Shown piece by piece: positions 43,889-53,069 of a stretch of 64,000 nt of DNA. This stretch comes from Bradyrhizobium canariense (GTDB lineage Bacteria > Pseudomonadota > Alphaproteobacteria > Rhizobiales > Xanthobacteraceae). The DNA is taken from positions 1-64,000 of the forward strand of contig NZ_VSST01000012.1 in NCBI RefSeq assembly GCF_019402665.1, written 5' to 3'. Under the pieces are notes generated by a model that did no database searches, was not told the DNA's origin, and saw only the letters and a program-made list of their open reading frames with translations. Position 1 is the first letter of the stretch. The number at the start of each line of letters is the position of its first letter. The translations under genes were made by a program, and so were the position numbers.

Positions 43889-46800
43889 TCACTTCGCCGC
43901 CCGCACCTCGACGGTGCCCGTCCCGGTGCGGCCGTAGCGCGAGGGATTGTACATGTCCTCGACATAGGCCTGCGGCAGCACGTATTTGCCGGGCGAGACC
44001 ACACGGACGACATAGGCCACCGTGAAGACCGCCTTGGAATCCGAGGCCCGGTCGACGGCCGCCGTGAAGCGGTCGTCGCGGAACTCGGTATCCTTGGGCT
44101 CCTGGCCGTCCTCGATCCAGCCCAGCGTGCCGCTGTCGCCCGACGACACCAGTTTCGGATTGTCGATCTCGAGGCCGGCCGAAAGATAATCGGACACCAT
44201 GATGTGGCCGTACTCGGGCTTGGCCTCGGTGATCTTCAGCACCACGGCGAAGCGGTCGTTCTGCTTCACCTTGCTGATATCGGCGGGCTTGCCGTCGAGC
44301 GTGAAGAAACTGCGCTCGATCTTGAAGCCGTTCGATGCCGCGGGCTCCGGCGTCACCGGCGAACCCGACACAGAGACCACGGCCTGCACCGGCGCATCGC
44401 CCGTGTTGGTGATCTTCAGCGGCTTGCCCTCCAGGGTCGCCGCCTTGTAGCTGCGGTACAGCGCGGTCTTGACCGGCTGGCCGTCGACCTCCATCGACAG
44501 GTTCTCCTTGGCGAGCGCGCGTGCCGCCAGCACCAGCCACGCATTCTCCTGCGTGGAGGTATAGGGCGTCAGCCCGCGGGCAGTCTCGACCCTCGACACC
44601 GCCTGCGTCAGCGTCGCCTTCGGGGCATTGCCTTCGCTGGCAAGCGACACCAGCGCTGCGGCATCGCGAAGCTGCGAGCCGTAGTCGGTGCGGCCGAACT
44701 CCAGCACGGGTTTTGGCGCGAGACTGTCGAGCGCGGCACCGTAAACGCGCTCCGCGCGGTTGCGGTCACCGACCAGCGCGAGTGCCGCGGCGAGCTGCGA
44801 TTTCGCGATGGGAGTTGCGAGGTTGCTTAGCTTGGTGTCGGCGAGATAGCGGAGGTCGCCGATTGGCGCCGCGCCGTTGCGCGCGAGCACATAGAGGCCG
44901 TAAGCGAGATCGCGGCCGCCGTCCTTCTCCGGCTCGTTGCCGTTGACGACCGAGTTGCGGATACGATCGAGCGCGGTCTTGAACAGCACATCCGGGACCA
45001 CAAAGCCCTTTTCGCGGGCGCGGGTCAGGAAGTCGGTCACGTACGCGTCGAGCCACGCATCGTCGCCGCCCGCCGACCACAGTCCGAACGAGCCATTGGA
45101 GCCCTGGCGGGCCAAAAGCCGCTCGATCGCGTCGCGGATGCGCTGGTCGACTTCGGTGTCCATGGCGAGATGCGCGCCCGCGGCGAGATCGTTGACATAG
45201 AGCAACGGCATCGCACGGCTCGTGATCTGCTCCGAGCAGCCATAGGGATAGCGGTCGAGCGCTTTCAGGATCGTCGCCGCATCGAGCGCGGTCGACAGGC
45301 TCGCCGAGACCGAGACGCTGCCGGTGCCCGGTACGAGGTCGGCGAACATATCAGACGTCAGCGTCAGGCTCTCGCCCTTCGCCAGCGTCCGGATCGAGCG
45401 CCGCGCCAGCACCTGCGTCGCCGCCTTGACGTCGAGCGCATAGTGGCGCGCGAGTGCAAGCCCGTTCGGCCCCTTGATGTCGACGTCGAGCGTCGCCTGC
45501 CCCGCCGCCGTCGCGTCGATGGCGAGCGTGAACGAATTCCGCTGCTTGGCGGCGAGCTTGACCGTGGTTGCGGGATTGCCTGTCATCTTGACCGGGCCGC
45601 CCGTCTTCACGTTGATAACGTAGTCGCCCGCCTGCCCCTCGACATTGTCGATCTCGAGATTGACCGTGCCGTGGTCGCCGTTGAGCAGGAAGCGCGGCAG
45701 GGTCGTGGTCAGCACGACAGGATCGCGGATCACCACGTCCGTGTTGGCGCGACCGAGCTTGGTCGCGGTCCACGCCACCGCCATGACGCGCGCGGTGCCG
45801 GCGAACTCCGGAATGTCGAAGCTGATTTCCGCGGTGCCGTCAGCAGCAACCGTGACGATGCCCGAATAGAGCGCGAGCGGCTTCTGCGCAGGCGGCGAGC
45901 CCTGCAATTCGGCCGCGCCGGCGTCACCGCCGGACTTAATCTGACCGCGCGTGCCCGACATGCCGTCGATCAGTTGCCCATAGAGATCGCGGATCTCCGC
46001 GCTGAGGCGGCGCTGGCCGAGATAATAGTCGTCCGGCGCCGGCGGTTTGTAATTGGTGAGGTTGAGGATGCCGACGTCGACCGCGGCGATGACGATCTTG
46101 GCGTCCTCGCCCGGATTGAGCCCGTCGAGCTTGAGGGGGATCTTCAGCAACCCATTCGGCCGGATCAGCGCCGGCGGGGTCAGCTTCACCTGGAGCGTGC
46201 GGGTCTGTTTGTCGATACCGAACCATTTGAGTCCGATCGCCCGGCCTGGCATGCGTTGCGCGGCCGCATCGAGCGGACGGCGCAGCGTCGCCACCACATA
46301 GGCGCCAGTGCCCCAGTCCTTGCCGACCGGGAGCTTCACCTGGGCGGTGCCTTCCTTGACGTCGATGGTCTGCGTCGTCAGCAGGCGATCGCCGAGCACG
46401 TTGACCGTCAGCTTGCCGGCGCTGCGGACGTTGACCGACACGGTCATCATGTCGCCCGAGGCGTATTGCGGCTTGTCGATCGAGGTCTCCAGGAGGTCCG
46501 GCGTGTCGGCGCTGCCGTCGGAATACCAGCCGACGTCGAACTGTACGGAGGTCACGGGCCCGTCGGCATCGTTCGACTTCACGTCCAACCGGTAGCGGCC
46601 GGGCTTTGGGGTCAGCGAAATCCGCGACGGCTTGTCCGCGGCGACGGTCACGTCGCCGTCAGAGACGCGCGAGGTCGATTTGACCGGCTCGTACTCCCAG
46701 TAATTGCTCTGGCGATACCATTGGTAGCGCGACTCCATCTTCAGGAGCTCGTAGCGCAGGCCGTCGCGGCGTAGCCTCTCGCCCTCGGGCGAGACGAACA

Positions 46801-49093
46801 CGATGTCGAACTCGGCCTTGTCGCCTTCGGCCACGTTCTTGTCGCCGAATAGCGGCTTGATGCCGATCATGGCGGCAGCAGGCGCGACCGGCAGCACGAT
46901 CTTGCGTTCGACGGCGCGGCCGCCGGTCTCCACCATGCGAACGAAGATCTGCGCCTCCTGCGGCCGCGTCGAGGCCGGCTGCTTGTCGAGCGTGACCGGG
47001 AAGGTCGCAACGCCGTTGGCGTCAGCTTCGGGCAGGTTTTCCAGCGGCGTGCGCTCGTTCGAGGTGGTCTCCTCGTCGGCGACGCCGAACTGGTAACCGG
47101 CGAAGCCCGGCCGCTCGGACGCGGGCGCGACCAGCATGTCGCCTTCGAGCGCCAGCCCCGAGGCCGGCGCGCCATAGAGGAAATGACCGTCCGCCTTAAG
47201 CTCCACTGGAGCGTTAGCTTTGATCAGCTTGTCCTTGGAAGACAGGTCGAATTCGATCCGATCAGGGACGTAGTCCTCGACCATGAAAGTGGTCTCGCCG
47301 ACCGAAGAGCCCTTCGGATCGGTGAAGGCGCGCACCCGCCAGGTCCCGGTCGGGACGGCCGAGTTGAGCGGCACGGACAAGGTGCGCCCGCCGGCGCCCT
47401 GGTCGGACAGCACGGCGCGGCGATATTCGACGCCGTCGGGACGCTCGATCACCAGGGTCATCGGCCCGCCGGTAACGGCGTTGCCCTGCCCGTCCCGCAA
47501 CAGCGCGGTGAGATAGACGGTCTCGCTGGAGCGGTAGACGCCGCGCTCGGCATAGACGAAGGCGTCGGCGCCCACAGGCACGGCCCTGCCCGAAACGCCG
47601 CGGTCCGACAGGTCGAAGGCAGAGGATTTGAGGCTGAGGAAAGCATAGTCGGCCTTCTCACCGGTCACGGTGAGCATCGCCGGCGACAGGCCGCCCTCGC
47701 CGCGCGCAAGCCCCGCCTCGAACAGCAAATGGCCGCTCTCATCGGTCTTGCGGGTGGCCAGGATCTCGTTGTTGCGCGCGACCAGTCGCACCTCGGCTTT
47801 GCCGACGGGATCGGTCGAGGCCAGCGAATTCACGAAGACATGGATGCCGTCATTGCCGGAATAGGCCGTGACGCCGAGATCGGAGACGATGAACCATTGG
47901 GTGGCGAGCTGGTAATCGTCGTCCGAGCCCGGCCCCTTGGCTGCGGCCGTCATCACATAGACGCCGGGCTGGAGCTCGCCCAGCGCCTGGTCGACCGGGA
48001 ACGCCGTGGTGACGTCCTGGTTGAGCGTCATCGCGGTCGCGAGCTCGCCGGTCCAGACTTTGACGCCGCGCTCGCCACCGAGATCGCTGAGCTGGTATTT
48101 CGACAGAGTCTTCTGGAAATCGCTGTCGACCACCGTGTTGATCAGATTGCGGTCGCCGATCCGGAACACGTTGATGTTGACGGCTGGCGTGTTGACGCTG
48201 ACGACGGGAATGCCGCGCTGGCCCGTCCTCGGCAGCACATAGGCGCGGCTGGTGAAGCGCACGAAGGGCTTGCGGTCGCGCACATATACGTTGAACTCGG
48301 CCGATTTCGGCAGGCCTTCCTTCACGGTGGACGGCAGGCCGGCGCGCAGATTGATGTTGTAGCGCTCGCCGTGCTTGAGCCCATCGACGCAGAGCTGCTT
48401 GCCCTCGGCCGACAAAGCCGGCTTGTCCTGGCCCGCCAGCGCGAGGTACGGCGCGAAATCGGTGCGTTTTGCCAGCTCCTCCGAGAACTGGAAGCAGGCG
48501 CGCGGACTGGCGGAGTCCGAGTCCACGGTGTAGTCGAGCAACCGAAACCCGTGCTCGTCGCGCATCTTCTCGTACTGGCCCCGGACGTCGGCGACCTCGC
48601 GCATGTCGAGCGACAGCCGCAGTGCATCAAGCGCCGGCCGCCACAGCTTGCGTTCGGACAGCGACTTGCCGAGCACCGCGAGCGAATCGGCCTCCTCGCC
48701 CGCATTGCCGGCGCGCTGGTAGGCGATGTAGGCGGCAGTCGAGGCGCGCTCCAGCAGAAACGTCTGTTCGCTCGAGCTCTTGGGCGTGATCTGGAAGATG
48801 ACTTTCGCCAGGCGCAGCCAGTTGCCGGCGTCCTCCGGCGTGGTCGCCGCGATCTGGCCGAGCACCGACAGGCCGGTGCGATAGTCGTTGCGCCGGAAGG
48901 CAGCATCGGCGTCGGTGCGTAAGCTCGCGCCGCTCTTGGCGACCGGCCCCGCCTCGCCCTTGATCTGCGCCTCCAGTTTGATCGCGGAATCGGCGAGGTC
49001 GTCCCGCTTGAAGGCTTTGTCGGCGGCCTGCGCTACGCTAAGGCCGAACGCCAGCGTGGCGCAGAGTGTGACGGCGCGAACAAGACCGATCAT
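43889..49093 (-). CDS. Alpha-2-macroglobulin family protein
   Basis: A very large periplasmic protein (1734 residues) that traps proteases through a bait region and a reactive thioester, protecting an envelope under repair by PBP1C. The signal peptide ends SVAQA-AD without a lipobox, so it should be soluble; E. coli YfhM is a lipoprotein. The thioester motif CSEQ is intact, with C1286 in YPYGCSEQITS. MG2-type domains lie in the first half (for example GVYRSSETVYLTALLRDGQ), and the A2M complement-like domain surrounds the thioester (DAYVTDFLTRAREKGF). The start is the ATG with GGGAG just upstream. It is followed by pbpC after 11 nt. Confidence 0.93.
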   Translation of the reverse strand: MIGLVRAVTLCATLAFGLSVAQAADKAFKRDDLADSAIKLEAQIKGEAGPVAKSGASLRTDADAAFRRNDYRTGLSVLGQIAATTPEDAGNWLRLAKVIFQITPKSSSEQTFLLERASTAAYIAYQRAGNAGEEADSLAVLGKSLSERKLWRPALDALRLSLDMREVADVRGQYEKMRDEHGFRLLDYTVDSDSASPRACFQFSEELAKRTDFAPYLALAGQDKPALSAEGKQLCVDGLKHGERYNINLRAGLPSTVKEGLPKSAEFNVYVRDRKPFVRFTSRAYVLPRTGQRGIPVVSVNTPAVNINVFRIGDRNLINTVVDSDFQKTLSKYQLSDLGGERGVKVWTGELATAMTLNQDVTTAFPVDQALGELQPGVYVMTAAAKGPGSDDDYQLATQWFIVSDLGVTAYSGNDGIHVFVNSLASTDPVGKAEVRLVARNNEILATRKTDESGHLLFEAGLARGEGGLSPAMLTVTGEKADYAFLSLKSSAFDLSDRGVSGRAVPVGADAFVYAERGVYRSSETVYLTALLRDGQGNAVTGGPMTLVIERPDGVEYRRAVLSDQGAGGRTLSVPLNSAVPTGTWRVRAFTDPKGSSVGETTFMVEDYVPDRIEFDLSSKDKLIKANAPVELKADGHFLYGAPASGLALEGDMLVAPASERPGFAGYQFGVADEETTSNERTPLENLPEADANGVATFPVTLDKQPASTRPQEAQIFVRMVETGGRAVERKIVLPVAPAAAMIGIKPLFGDKNVAEGDKAEFDIVFVSPEGERLRRDGLRYELLKMESRYQWYRQSNYWEYEPVKSTSRVSDGDVTVAADKPSRISLTPKPGRYRLDVKSNDADGPVTSVQFDVGWYSDGSADTPDLLETSIDKPQYASGDMMTVSVNVRSAGKLTVNVLGDRLLTTQTIDVKEGTAQVKLPVGKDWGTGAYVVATLRRPLDAAAQRMPGRAIGLKWFGIDKQTRTLQVKLTPPALIRPNGLLKIPLKLDGLNPGEDAKIVIAAVDVGILNLTNYKPPAPDDYYLGQRRLSAEIRDLYGQLIDGMSGTRGQIKSGGDAGAAELQGSPPAQKPLALYSGIVTVAADGTAEISFDIPEFAGTARVMAVAWTATKLGRANTDVVIRDPVVLTTTLPRFLLNGDHGTVNLEIDNVEGQAGDYVINVKTGGPVKMTGNPATTVKLAAKQRNSFTLAIDATAAGQATLDVDIKGPNGLALARHYALDVKAATQVLARRSIRTLAKGESLTLTSDMFADLVPGTGSVSVSASLSTALDAATILKALDRYPYGCSEQITSRAMPLLYVNDLAAGAHLAMDTEVDQRIRDAIERLLARQGSNGSFGLWSAGGDDAWLDAYVTDFLTRAREKGFVVPDVLFKTALDRIRNSVVNGNEPEKDGGRDLAYGLYVLARNGAAPIGDLRYLADTKLSNLATPIAKSQLAAALALVGDRNRAERVYGAALDSLAPKPVLEFGRTDYGSQLRDAAALVSLASEGNAPKATLTQAVSRVETARGLTPYTSTQENAWLVLAARALAKENLSMEVDGQPVKTALYRSYKAATLEGKPLKITNTGDAPVQAVVSVSGSPVTPEPAASNGFKIERSFFTLDGKPADISKVKQNDRFAVVLKITEAKPEYGHIMVSDYLSAGLEIDNPKLVSSGDSGTLGWIEDGQEPKDTEFRDDRFTAAVDRASDSKAVFTVAYVVRVVSPGKYVLPQAYVEDMYNPSRYGRTGTGTVEVRAAK

Positions 49094-49495
49094 GGATGGA
49101 CTCCCGGAAATCGCGGACGAACGCCGCTTGTCGCATGAAATGCGCGGAAAGGTGACCGACTCAAGGCGATGGAACCAAAGGTGCAAACCGTCGCATTCGC
49201 CATGACAAGGCACGCCCAGAGGAGACCGATCAAGCTACCGCCGCGCACGCCGTCCTGATGGCGCAGTAATACCCGACCAGTCGTCCGGCGGCCGTGTCCC
49301 GGAAGCTGGCCAGCGTTCCCGGCGATGTGATCCATCGTCCAGTCCGCTGCCGCTCAACCCGGCACCCTGACACCCCACCGTTCCGCTTTGTCGCGGCTTC
49401 GAGGAAAACGGTTCGGTTCAGGCTTGGCGAAAGACGATATTTTTCATAATGGCATGGTAGATGAACAGCCGGCCCCAACCAGGGCGGCTCAAGAC
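49094..49495. other. Intergenic region upstream of A2M and tRNA-Arg
   Basis: About 400 bp separate divergent A2M and tRNA-Arg. Open frames here run into the tRNA and have no ribosome-binding site. The segment just before the tRNA (about 49440-49470) is AT-richer (GATATTTTTCATAAT) and probably holds its promoter. Nothing else recognised. Confidence 0.5.
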
Positions 49496-49572
49496 GGTCC
49501 CGTAGCTCAACTGGATAGAGCATCAGATTTCTACTCTGAGGGTTGCAGGTTCGATTCCTGCCGGGATCGCCA
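49496..49572 (+). tRNA. tRNA-Arg(TCT)
   Basis: A 77-nt cloverleaf with acceptor arms GGTCCCG and CGGGATC, discriminator G and encoded CCA. The anticodon loop TTTCTAC gives TCT, reading AGA. T-arm GGTTCGATTCC is canonical. The region beyond it is the most accessory-looking part of the window, but no integrase or repeated tRNA end was seen. Confidence 0.97.
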
Positions 49573-49773
49573 TATTCAGTCTCATCGGACGGGGACATCG
49601 TCCGGCGCACGCTGACTCGATACACCGGCGTTCACTGTAAGCCCGGTCTACGACGCGCGCCTGCAGAATCCACCGTCCTTCACGAACGCGTGGGTCGCCT
49701 CCCTCCGGGCTTTGATCCGGGCAAACGAACCCTATGTATCCGCCGAGCGACTTGCGCCCCGATAAGGACTTTG

Positions 49774-50016
49774 ATGCCACTATCCGACTTGACGAGAATG
49801 GCGATCGCATCTGCGGTGGCGGTTGTGGCAATATCGTTCCTGGCAGTTGACGCGGGAGTCGTGAACTCCGGGGTGATCACAAAGCCCATCGCGACGGCGC
49901 GGGCCTCCATCGTGGACGCGGCGGCGAGTCAGCACGAACTCGCCTTCGCCGTTCAAGCCTGGGCACGTCGCGGCCACCAGAAGCCGGCCGTGGAAGAATG
50001 CCTGGCGATCGATTGA
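49774..50016 (+). CDS. Small exported or membrane-anchored hypothetical protein (80 aa)
   Basis: An 80-residue protein with one N-terminal hydrophobic helix (ASAVAVVAISFLAVDAGVV), either an uncleaved anchor or a signal. The rest is a short periplasmic segment with HELAFAVQAWARRGHQK and a single Cys near the end. An AAGGAC site 4 nt before the ATG supports the start; longer in-frame extensions run into the tRNA. It is convergent with the small membrane protein gene. Function unknown. Confidence 0.65.
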   Translation: MPLSDLTRMAIASAVAVVAISFLAVDAGVVNSGVITKPIATARASIVDAAASQHELAFAVQAWARRGHQKPAVEECLAID

Positions 50017-50077
50017 AACAGCGCAGTTTGTCGCCGCTCGTCTCGCGGATGTATGCGCAACGTAACAATCATGTTTG

Positions 50078-50443
50078 TTACAGGCCATTATTCCCCCGGA
50101 TGAAGATCGTCCAAATCCAGCCGAACAGTGCGCTCAAGGCGGCGACCGATGCGGCGATTGCCGCGGTCCGAGTCCACCAGATCTGCCGCTCGTGCCGTTC
50201 GATATCCGCCTCGGATTTTTGATTATCTTTCCAGTTCAGCCATTCCTGGGCGAACCCGATCGTCATGACGGGCGCGGTTCCGATCGCAATCGCTCCTGCG
50301 GATGCCGCGTCGGTCTGGGCTAGGCGCGCTCGGACGTTGGCTGCACCCGTCTTTTCAAGCACCGCAAGCCATTGCTGGGACTGTTCGTCTGAAACATGCC
50401 ACGTGCATTCCCTGTAAGGAAACGCTGTCGGTCGCTCTGTCAT
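50078..50443 (-). CDS. Small membrane protein downstream of the PLP enzyme
   Basis: A 121-residue protein: a hydrophilic N-terminal part (ECTWHVSDEQSQQWLAVLEK), a weakly hydrophobic middle (AGAIAIGTAPVMTIGFAQ), an acidic linker and a clear C-terminal transmembrane helix (TAAIAASVAALSALFGWIWT). No known domain. Two starts are possible: the ATG used here, or a GTG five codons upstream directly abutting the TGA of the PLP enzyme, which would couple translation. Its stop lies within an inverted repeat (GTAACAA-6 nt-TTGTTAC, 50062-50081). Confidence 0.7.
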   Translation of the reverse strand: MTERPTAFPYRECTWHVSDEQSQQWLAVLEKTGAANVRARLAQTDAASAGAIAIGTAPVMTIGFAQEWLNWKDNQKSEADIERHERQIWWTRTAAIAASVAALSALFGWIWTIFIRGNNGL

Positions 50444-50458
50444 GGCCTTGCACCGCAC

Positions 50459-51742
50459 TCACTCTTCAGTGTCGCCCTGATGTCGCGCCCACCATCCGGC
50501 GATCGCCGCCGCAAGATTCTTCCACGACTCGGTCGGCAGATCCGGCACCGCCACCCGGACGCTGTACCGATCCGTAGTCGCGTCGTGAAACCACTCGGTC
50601 GCCGCGAAATCGAAACCAAAGCTGCCGGCGTGGCGGATGGGGAAGCCTTCGCCGCCGAGGTCGCGGCTCATGTCCTCGGCCGCCTGCCGCGCGGTCGCCT
50701 CATCGAGGGAGCGCCTGCCGCGAAGCGTGACATAGAGGCCGTGGGTGAAATGCAGCTCGGCCGAGAGCGAACCGAGCTCGGCGGCGAAATATCGCGCCGT
50801 GTGGCGACCGTTGCGCAGGATCGCCGCGACGCGTTTTTTCGTCAGGGCCCAATAGCCCGCTGAGCCCACGAATGGCGGGAAGTGTGCCGGCAACGCCGCG
50901 CCACCGAGAAGCCGGACGGCATTGCCGGTTTCCGCCGCCAGGCTCTCGGACAGCAGCTGGCCTGCATTCAGGTCTTTCCGGCTCCAATGCACGAATACGG
51001 CAGAGCCGAGCCGGCCGTATTCCACCCCGAGCGAATCCAGCTTGTTGTGGCTTCGCACCAACACGACCGGAATGTCCAATCGCGCGGCCCATCTCAGAAC
51101 GCGCCGGATGCGCCCCGATCTGCCGGCGAAACATGTCGTGTCGAAAATCAACAGGTCGAGCCCCGAACCGTCGCAACGCAAAGCCGCTTCGAACGCCGCG
51201 GCAGGGGCGCATGAATCCAGCAGGAGAAACCGTGGCGAGGCTGCCGCAGCAAACGCTTCGCCCAGCGGGAGGCTGGCGGTGACAAGCCGTAAATGGGGGA
51301 CGAGGCTCTCGATCAGCTCCAGTGTCTCGCCGTAGGTGCCCGGCAGCACCACGACGTCTGCCTTGCCGATGATTCGTGCGGACGCGAGCAGCAGCGCGGA
51401 GATCGCGGCCATGCCGGATGCGGTATAGATCGCCTCGCTCCCGCAGCTCCGCTCGAGTTCGTAGAACGAGGGACCACGCACCTTGAGGTCCGCGCGCTGA
51501 TAATCGTAGCTGAACACGAACGGACCGCTGCTGGGAGACGCCGCGTGCGACCAGGCGGTCTCCGTCGCCTTCCAGTCCTGGAGCGCATGCTCCGCGCGTA
51601 GCGCGGCGGCGAGCTGAAACTTGGAGACCACGACCTCGTCGACCGATTGCGGCCGAGCCAAATGCAGCGGGCTCCTCAGGCAATCGTTCAGCAGCCCGAT
51701 TTCCCTGTGCTTTCGTTCGAGATAGGCCTCGGAGGTCTCCAT
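50459..51742 (-). CDS. Orphan PLP-dependent enzyme, Cys/Met-metabolism fold
   Basis: A 427-residue protein resembling the cystathionine gamma-synthase/MetC group. It shows YTASGMAAISALLLA, corresponding to the family SGMAAI cofactor motif; LLIFDTTCFAG with the Asp that contacts the PLP ring nitrogen; and SHNKLDSLGVEYG, where K234 is the likely PLP lysine. It differs strongly elsewhere and lacks the family GH after the lysine (LGSAVFVHW instead), so the substrate cannot be guessed. It is not a second metC. Residues 300-420 look like a normal small domain. The next gene encodes a small membrane protein that starts right at its stop. Confidence 0.75.
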   Translation of the reverse strand: METSEAYLERKHREIGLLNDCLRSPLHLARPQSVDEVVVSKFQLAAALRAEHALQDWKATETAWSHAASPSSGPFVFSYDYQRADLKVRGPSFYELERSCGSEAIYTASGMAAISALLLASARIIGKADVVVLPGTYGETLELIESLVPHLRLVTASLPLGEAFAAAASPRFLLLDSCAPAAAFEAALRCDGSGLDLLIFDTTCFAGRSGRIRRVLRWAARLDIPVVLVRSHNKLDSLGVEYGRLGSAVFVHWSRKDLNAGQLLSESLAAETGNAVRLLGGAALPAHFPPFVGSAGYWALTKKRVAAILRNGRHTARYFAAELGSLSAELHFTHGLYVTLRGRRSLDEATARQAAEDMSRDLGGEGFPIRHAGSFGFDFAATEWFHDATTDRYSVRVAVPDLPTESWKNLAAAIAGWWARHQGDTEE

Positions 51743-51882
51743 GCGGATCTTGACGAAGGTGGTCTTGGCAATTGCGACGGCCTTTCAACGTTCGGCGAAC
51801 GCATTGGCTCCAAACAGTCGGCCGCGCTCATCCTTGCAACGAAGACCGGTCCTCGCCGTTGACACTGCACAAGGAGAACATC

Positions 51883-52110
51883 ATGAGCGAGATCAGAGAG
51901 CACATGAAGATCGTCGGCAAGGACGGCGCACATGTCGGCACCGTCGACCGCGTCGAGGGCAACCGCATCAAGCTGACGCGGAAGGACAGCCCGGAAGGTC
52001 ACAAGGACCATCATCATTACATCGACACGAAATATGTCGGTGCCGTCGAAGGCGATGTCGTCAAGCTTTCGGTCAATGCCGACGCGGTGCCGAAGTCGGA
52101 AGCAGCCTGA
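51883..52110 (+). CDS. DUF2171 protein
   Basis: A 75-residue cytosolic protein that starts MSEIREHMKIVGKDGAHVGT and has the VDRVEGNRIKLTRKDSP strand and HHHYIDTKYV segment of DUF2171, a PRC-barrel-like fold of unknown role seen in many rhizobia, often in multiple copies and stress-related. AAGGAG 6 nt before the ATG defines the start. It ends with a good Rho-independent terminator, so it is monocistronic. The gene is divergent from the PLP enzyme. Confidence 0.9.
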   Translation: MSEIREHMKIVGKDGAHVGTVDRVEGNRIKLTRKDSPEGHKDHHHYIDTKYVGAVEGDVVKLSVNADAVPKSEAA

Positions 52111-52116
52111 GCCAGC

Positions 52117-52138
52117 AAGTCCCCTCGGGGACTTTTTG
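52117..52138 (+). terminator. Rho-independent terminator of the DUF2171 gene
   Basis: AAGTCCC-CTCG-GGGACTT hairpin followed by TTTTGTTT, seven bp after the TGA. Confidence 0.88.
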
Positions 52139-52236
52139 TTTGTTCACGGTCCTGCTCCGCTTCGTTCTCCGAAACGAAACGCGATCGGAAAATCGTCGCC
52201 CGAACGAGTCTTAACGTCGCGTTTCGACGGCTCGCG

Positions 52237-52455
52237 TCAGGCCTCGAGCGTCACGAGCACGGGCCGGAAGCGGTAGGCGTCGATCGCGGCGTTGGACAGC
52301 AGCAATCGTCGCCTCTCGCCACCCAACATCATGCGGTCGATCCTGTTCAGGATGAACCGGGCCGCGTCCCTGCGCTCGCCAGTAAGCAGGCCGGATTGGT
52401 CGAGATACTTCCAGGCAATCTCGAAGGACTGTGCGCGCAACTCGGGATCGGTCAT
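52237..52455 (-). CDS. Small hypothetical protein (72 aa)
   Basis: A 72-residue helical protein starting MTDPELRAQSFEIAWKYLDQ and containing RRDAARFILNRIDRMMLGGE then RRRLLLSNAAIDAY. The regular heptad-like leucines suggest a helical bundle. No signal, membrane segment or known domain. Similar small proteins are common in Bradyrhizobium. Upstream of the ATG is a hairpin (AACGTCGG-7 nt-CCGACGTT, 52464-52486) that would lie in the mRNA leader. Confidence 0.75.
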   Translation of the reverse strand: MTDPELRAQSFEIAWKYLDQSGLLTGERRDAARFILNRIDRMMLGGERRRLLLSNAAIDAYRFRPVLVTLEA

Positions 52456-52629
52456 AGCGGCTCAACGTCGGCGGGGAACCGACGTTCCATCGGCAAGACG
52501 CCCTCCCCCGGTCGCCCTTCATGATCTTCGCGCGAAAAGAATTGAGGGGGCGCGGAACGAACCTGCGATCAGCGCGTTCGATATCGAGTGGTGCCGATTT
52601 GCCAGCCCCGATCGGCTCTCGAGAACCCC

Positions 52630-52657
52630 GTGCTCGTCCCCCCGAGCACAGGGTTTT
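52630..52657 (+). terminator. Orphan terminator-like hairpin, candidate small-RNA end
   Basis: GTGCTCG-6 nt-CGAGCAC followed by AGGGTTTTTCTTT on the plus strand. No plus-strand coding sequence lies upstream (the neighbours on both sides are minus-strand genes), so it would terminate an unannotated RNA from about 52490-52600. The U-tract is only on this strand. Confidence 0.5.
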
Positions 52658-52692
52658 TCTTTGAATACGGATATTGTCGTAAGAGCGTGGGC

Positions 52693-52842
52693 TCAGTCCG
52701 TCCGCTCTTCGCGCCGGTCGCGGGCGAGTTGGTGCCAGGCCAGGGCCAGCTCGATGAGACGTTGCCGGTCGGGGCCATCGGCCGCCACGGCGCGCTTCAT
52801 CGCCGCCTCGGCTTCGTGCTGTGGATCGTACTTGGTACACAT
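52693..52842 (-). CDS. Small hypothetical protein (49 aa)
   Basis: A 49-residue gene: MCTKYDPQHEAEAAMKRAVA, then ADGPDRQRLIELALAWHQLA and a charged end RDRREERTD. Strong third-position GC bias and a helical pattern with paired Ala/Leu suggest a real protein, although the ribosome-binding site is weak. It resembles many short rhizobial proteins of unknown function. No domain recognised. Confidence 0.6.
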   Translation of the reverse strand: MCTKYDPQHEAEAAMKRAVAADGPDRQRLIELALAWHQLARDRREERTD

Positions 52843-53069
52843 GAAGCAATTCTAGCCGGACGATCTGGACAAGCGCGTGGCAATTTCGTCCGTATGATTG
52901 CGGGGTTAATGCCTCCCGACACGGATTTGCGACGCGATCCAGCTCACGCATCTGTCGAACGATCCGCCCCGATTGTGGGCTTGGTGCGTACCGATCTGTG
53001 AAGTGCGTCACAGCCGGCGCCCGGCGCCTCCGCTAAACAGTTCTCAGCGCTCCCAGAGAGGGAGAAGGC

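Noticed and set aside
49230..49625. Minus-strand open frame of 131 codons over tRNA-Arg
   Set aside because: Its middle is translated tRNA sequence, a well-known artefact, and there is no ribosome-binding site.
50459..51742. Second copy of metC
   Set aside because: It shares only the cofactor motifs; the lysine loop and the rest differ strongly, and it lacks the MetC WGGFES region.
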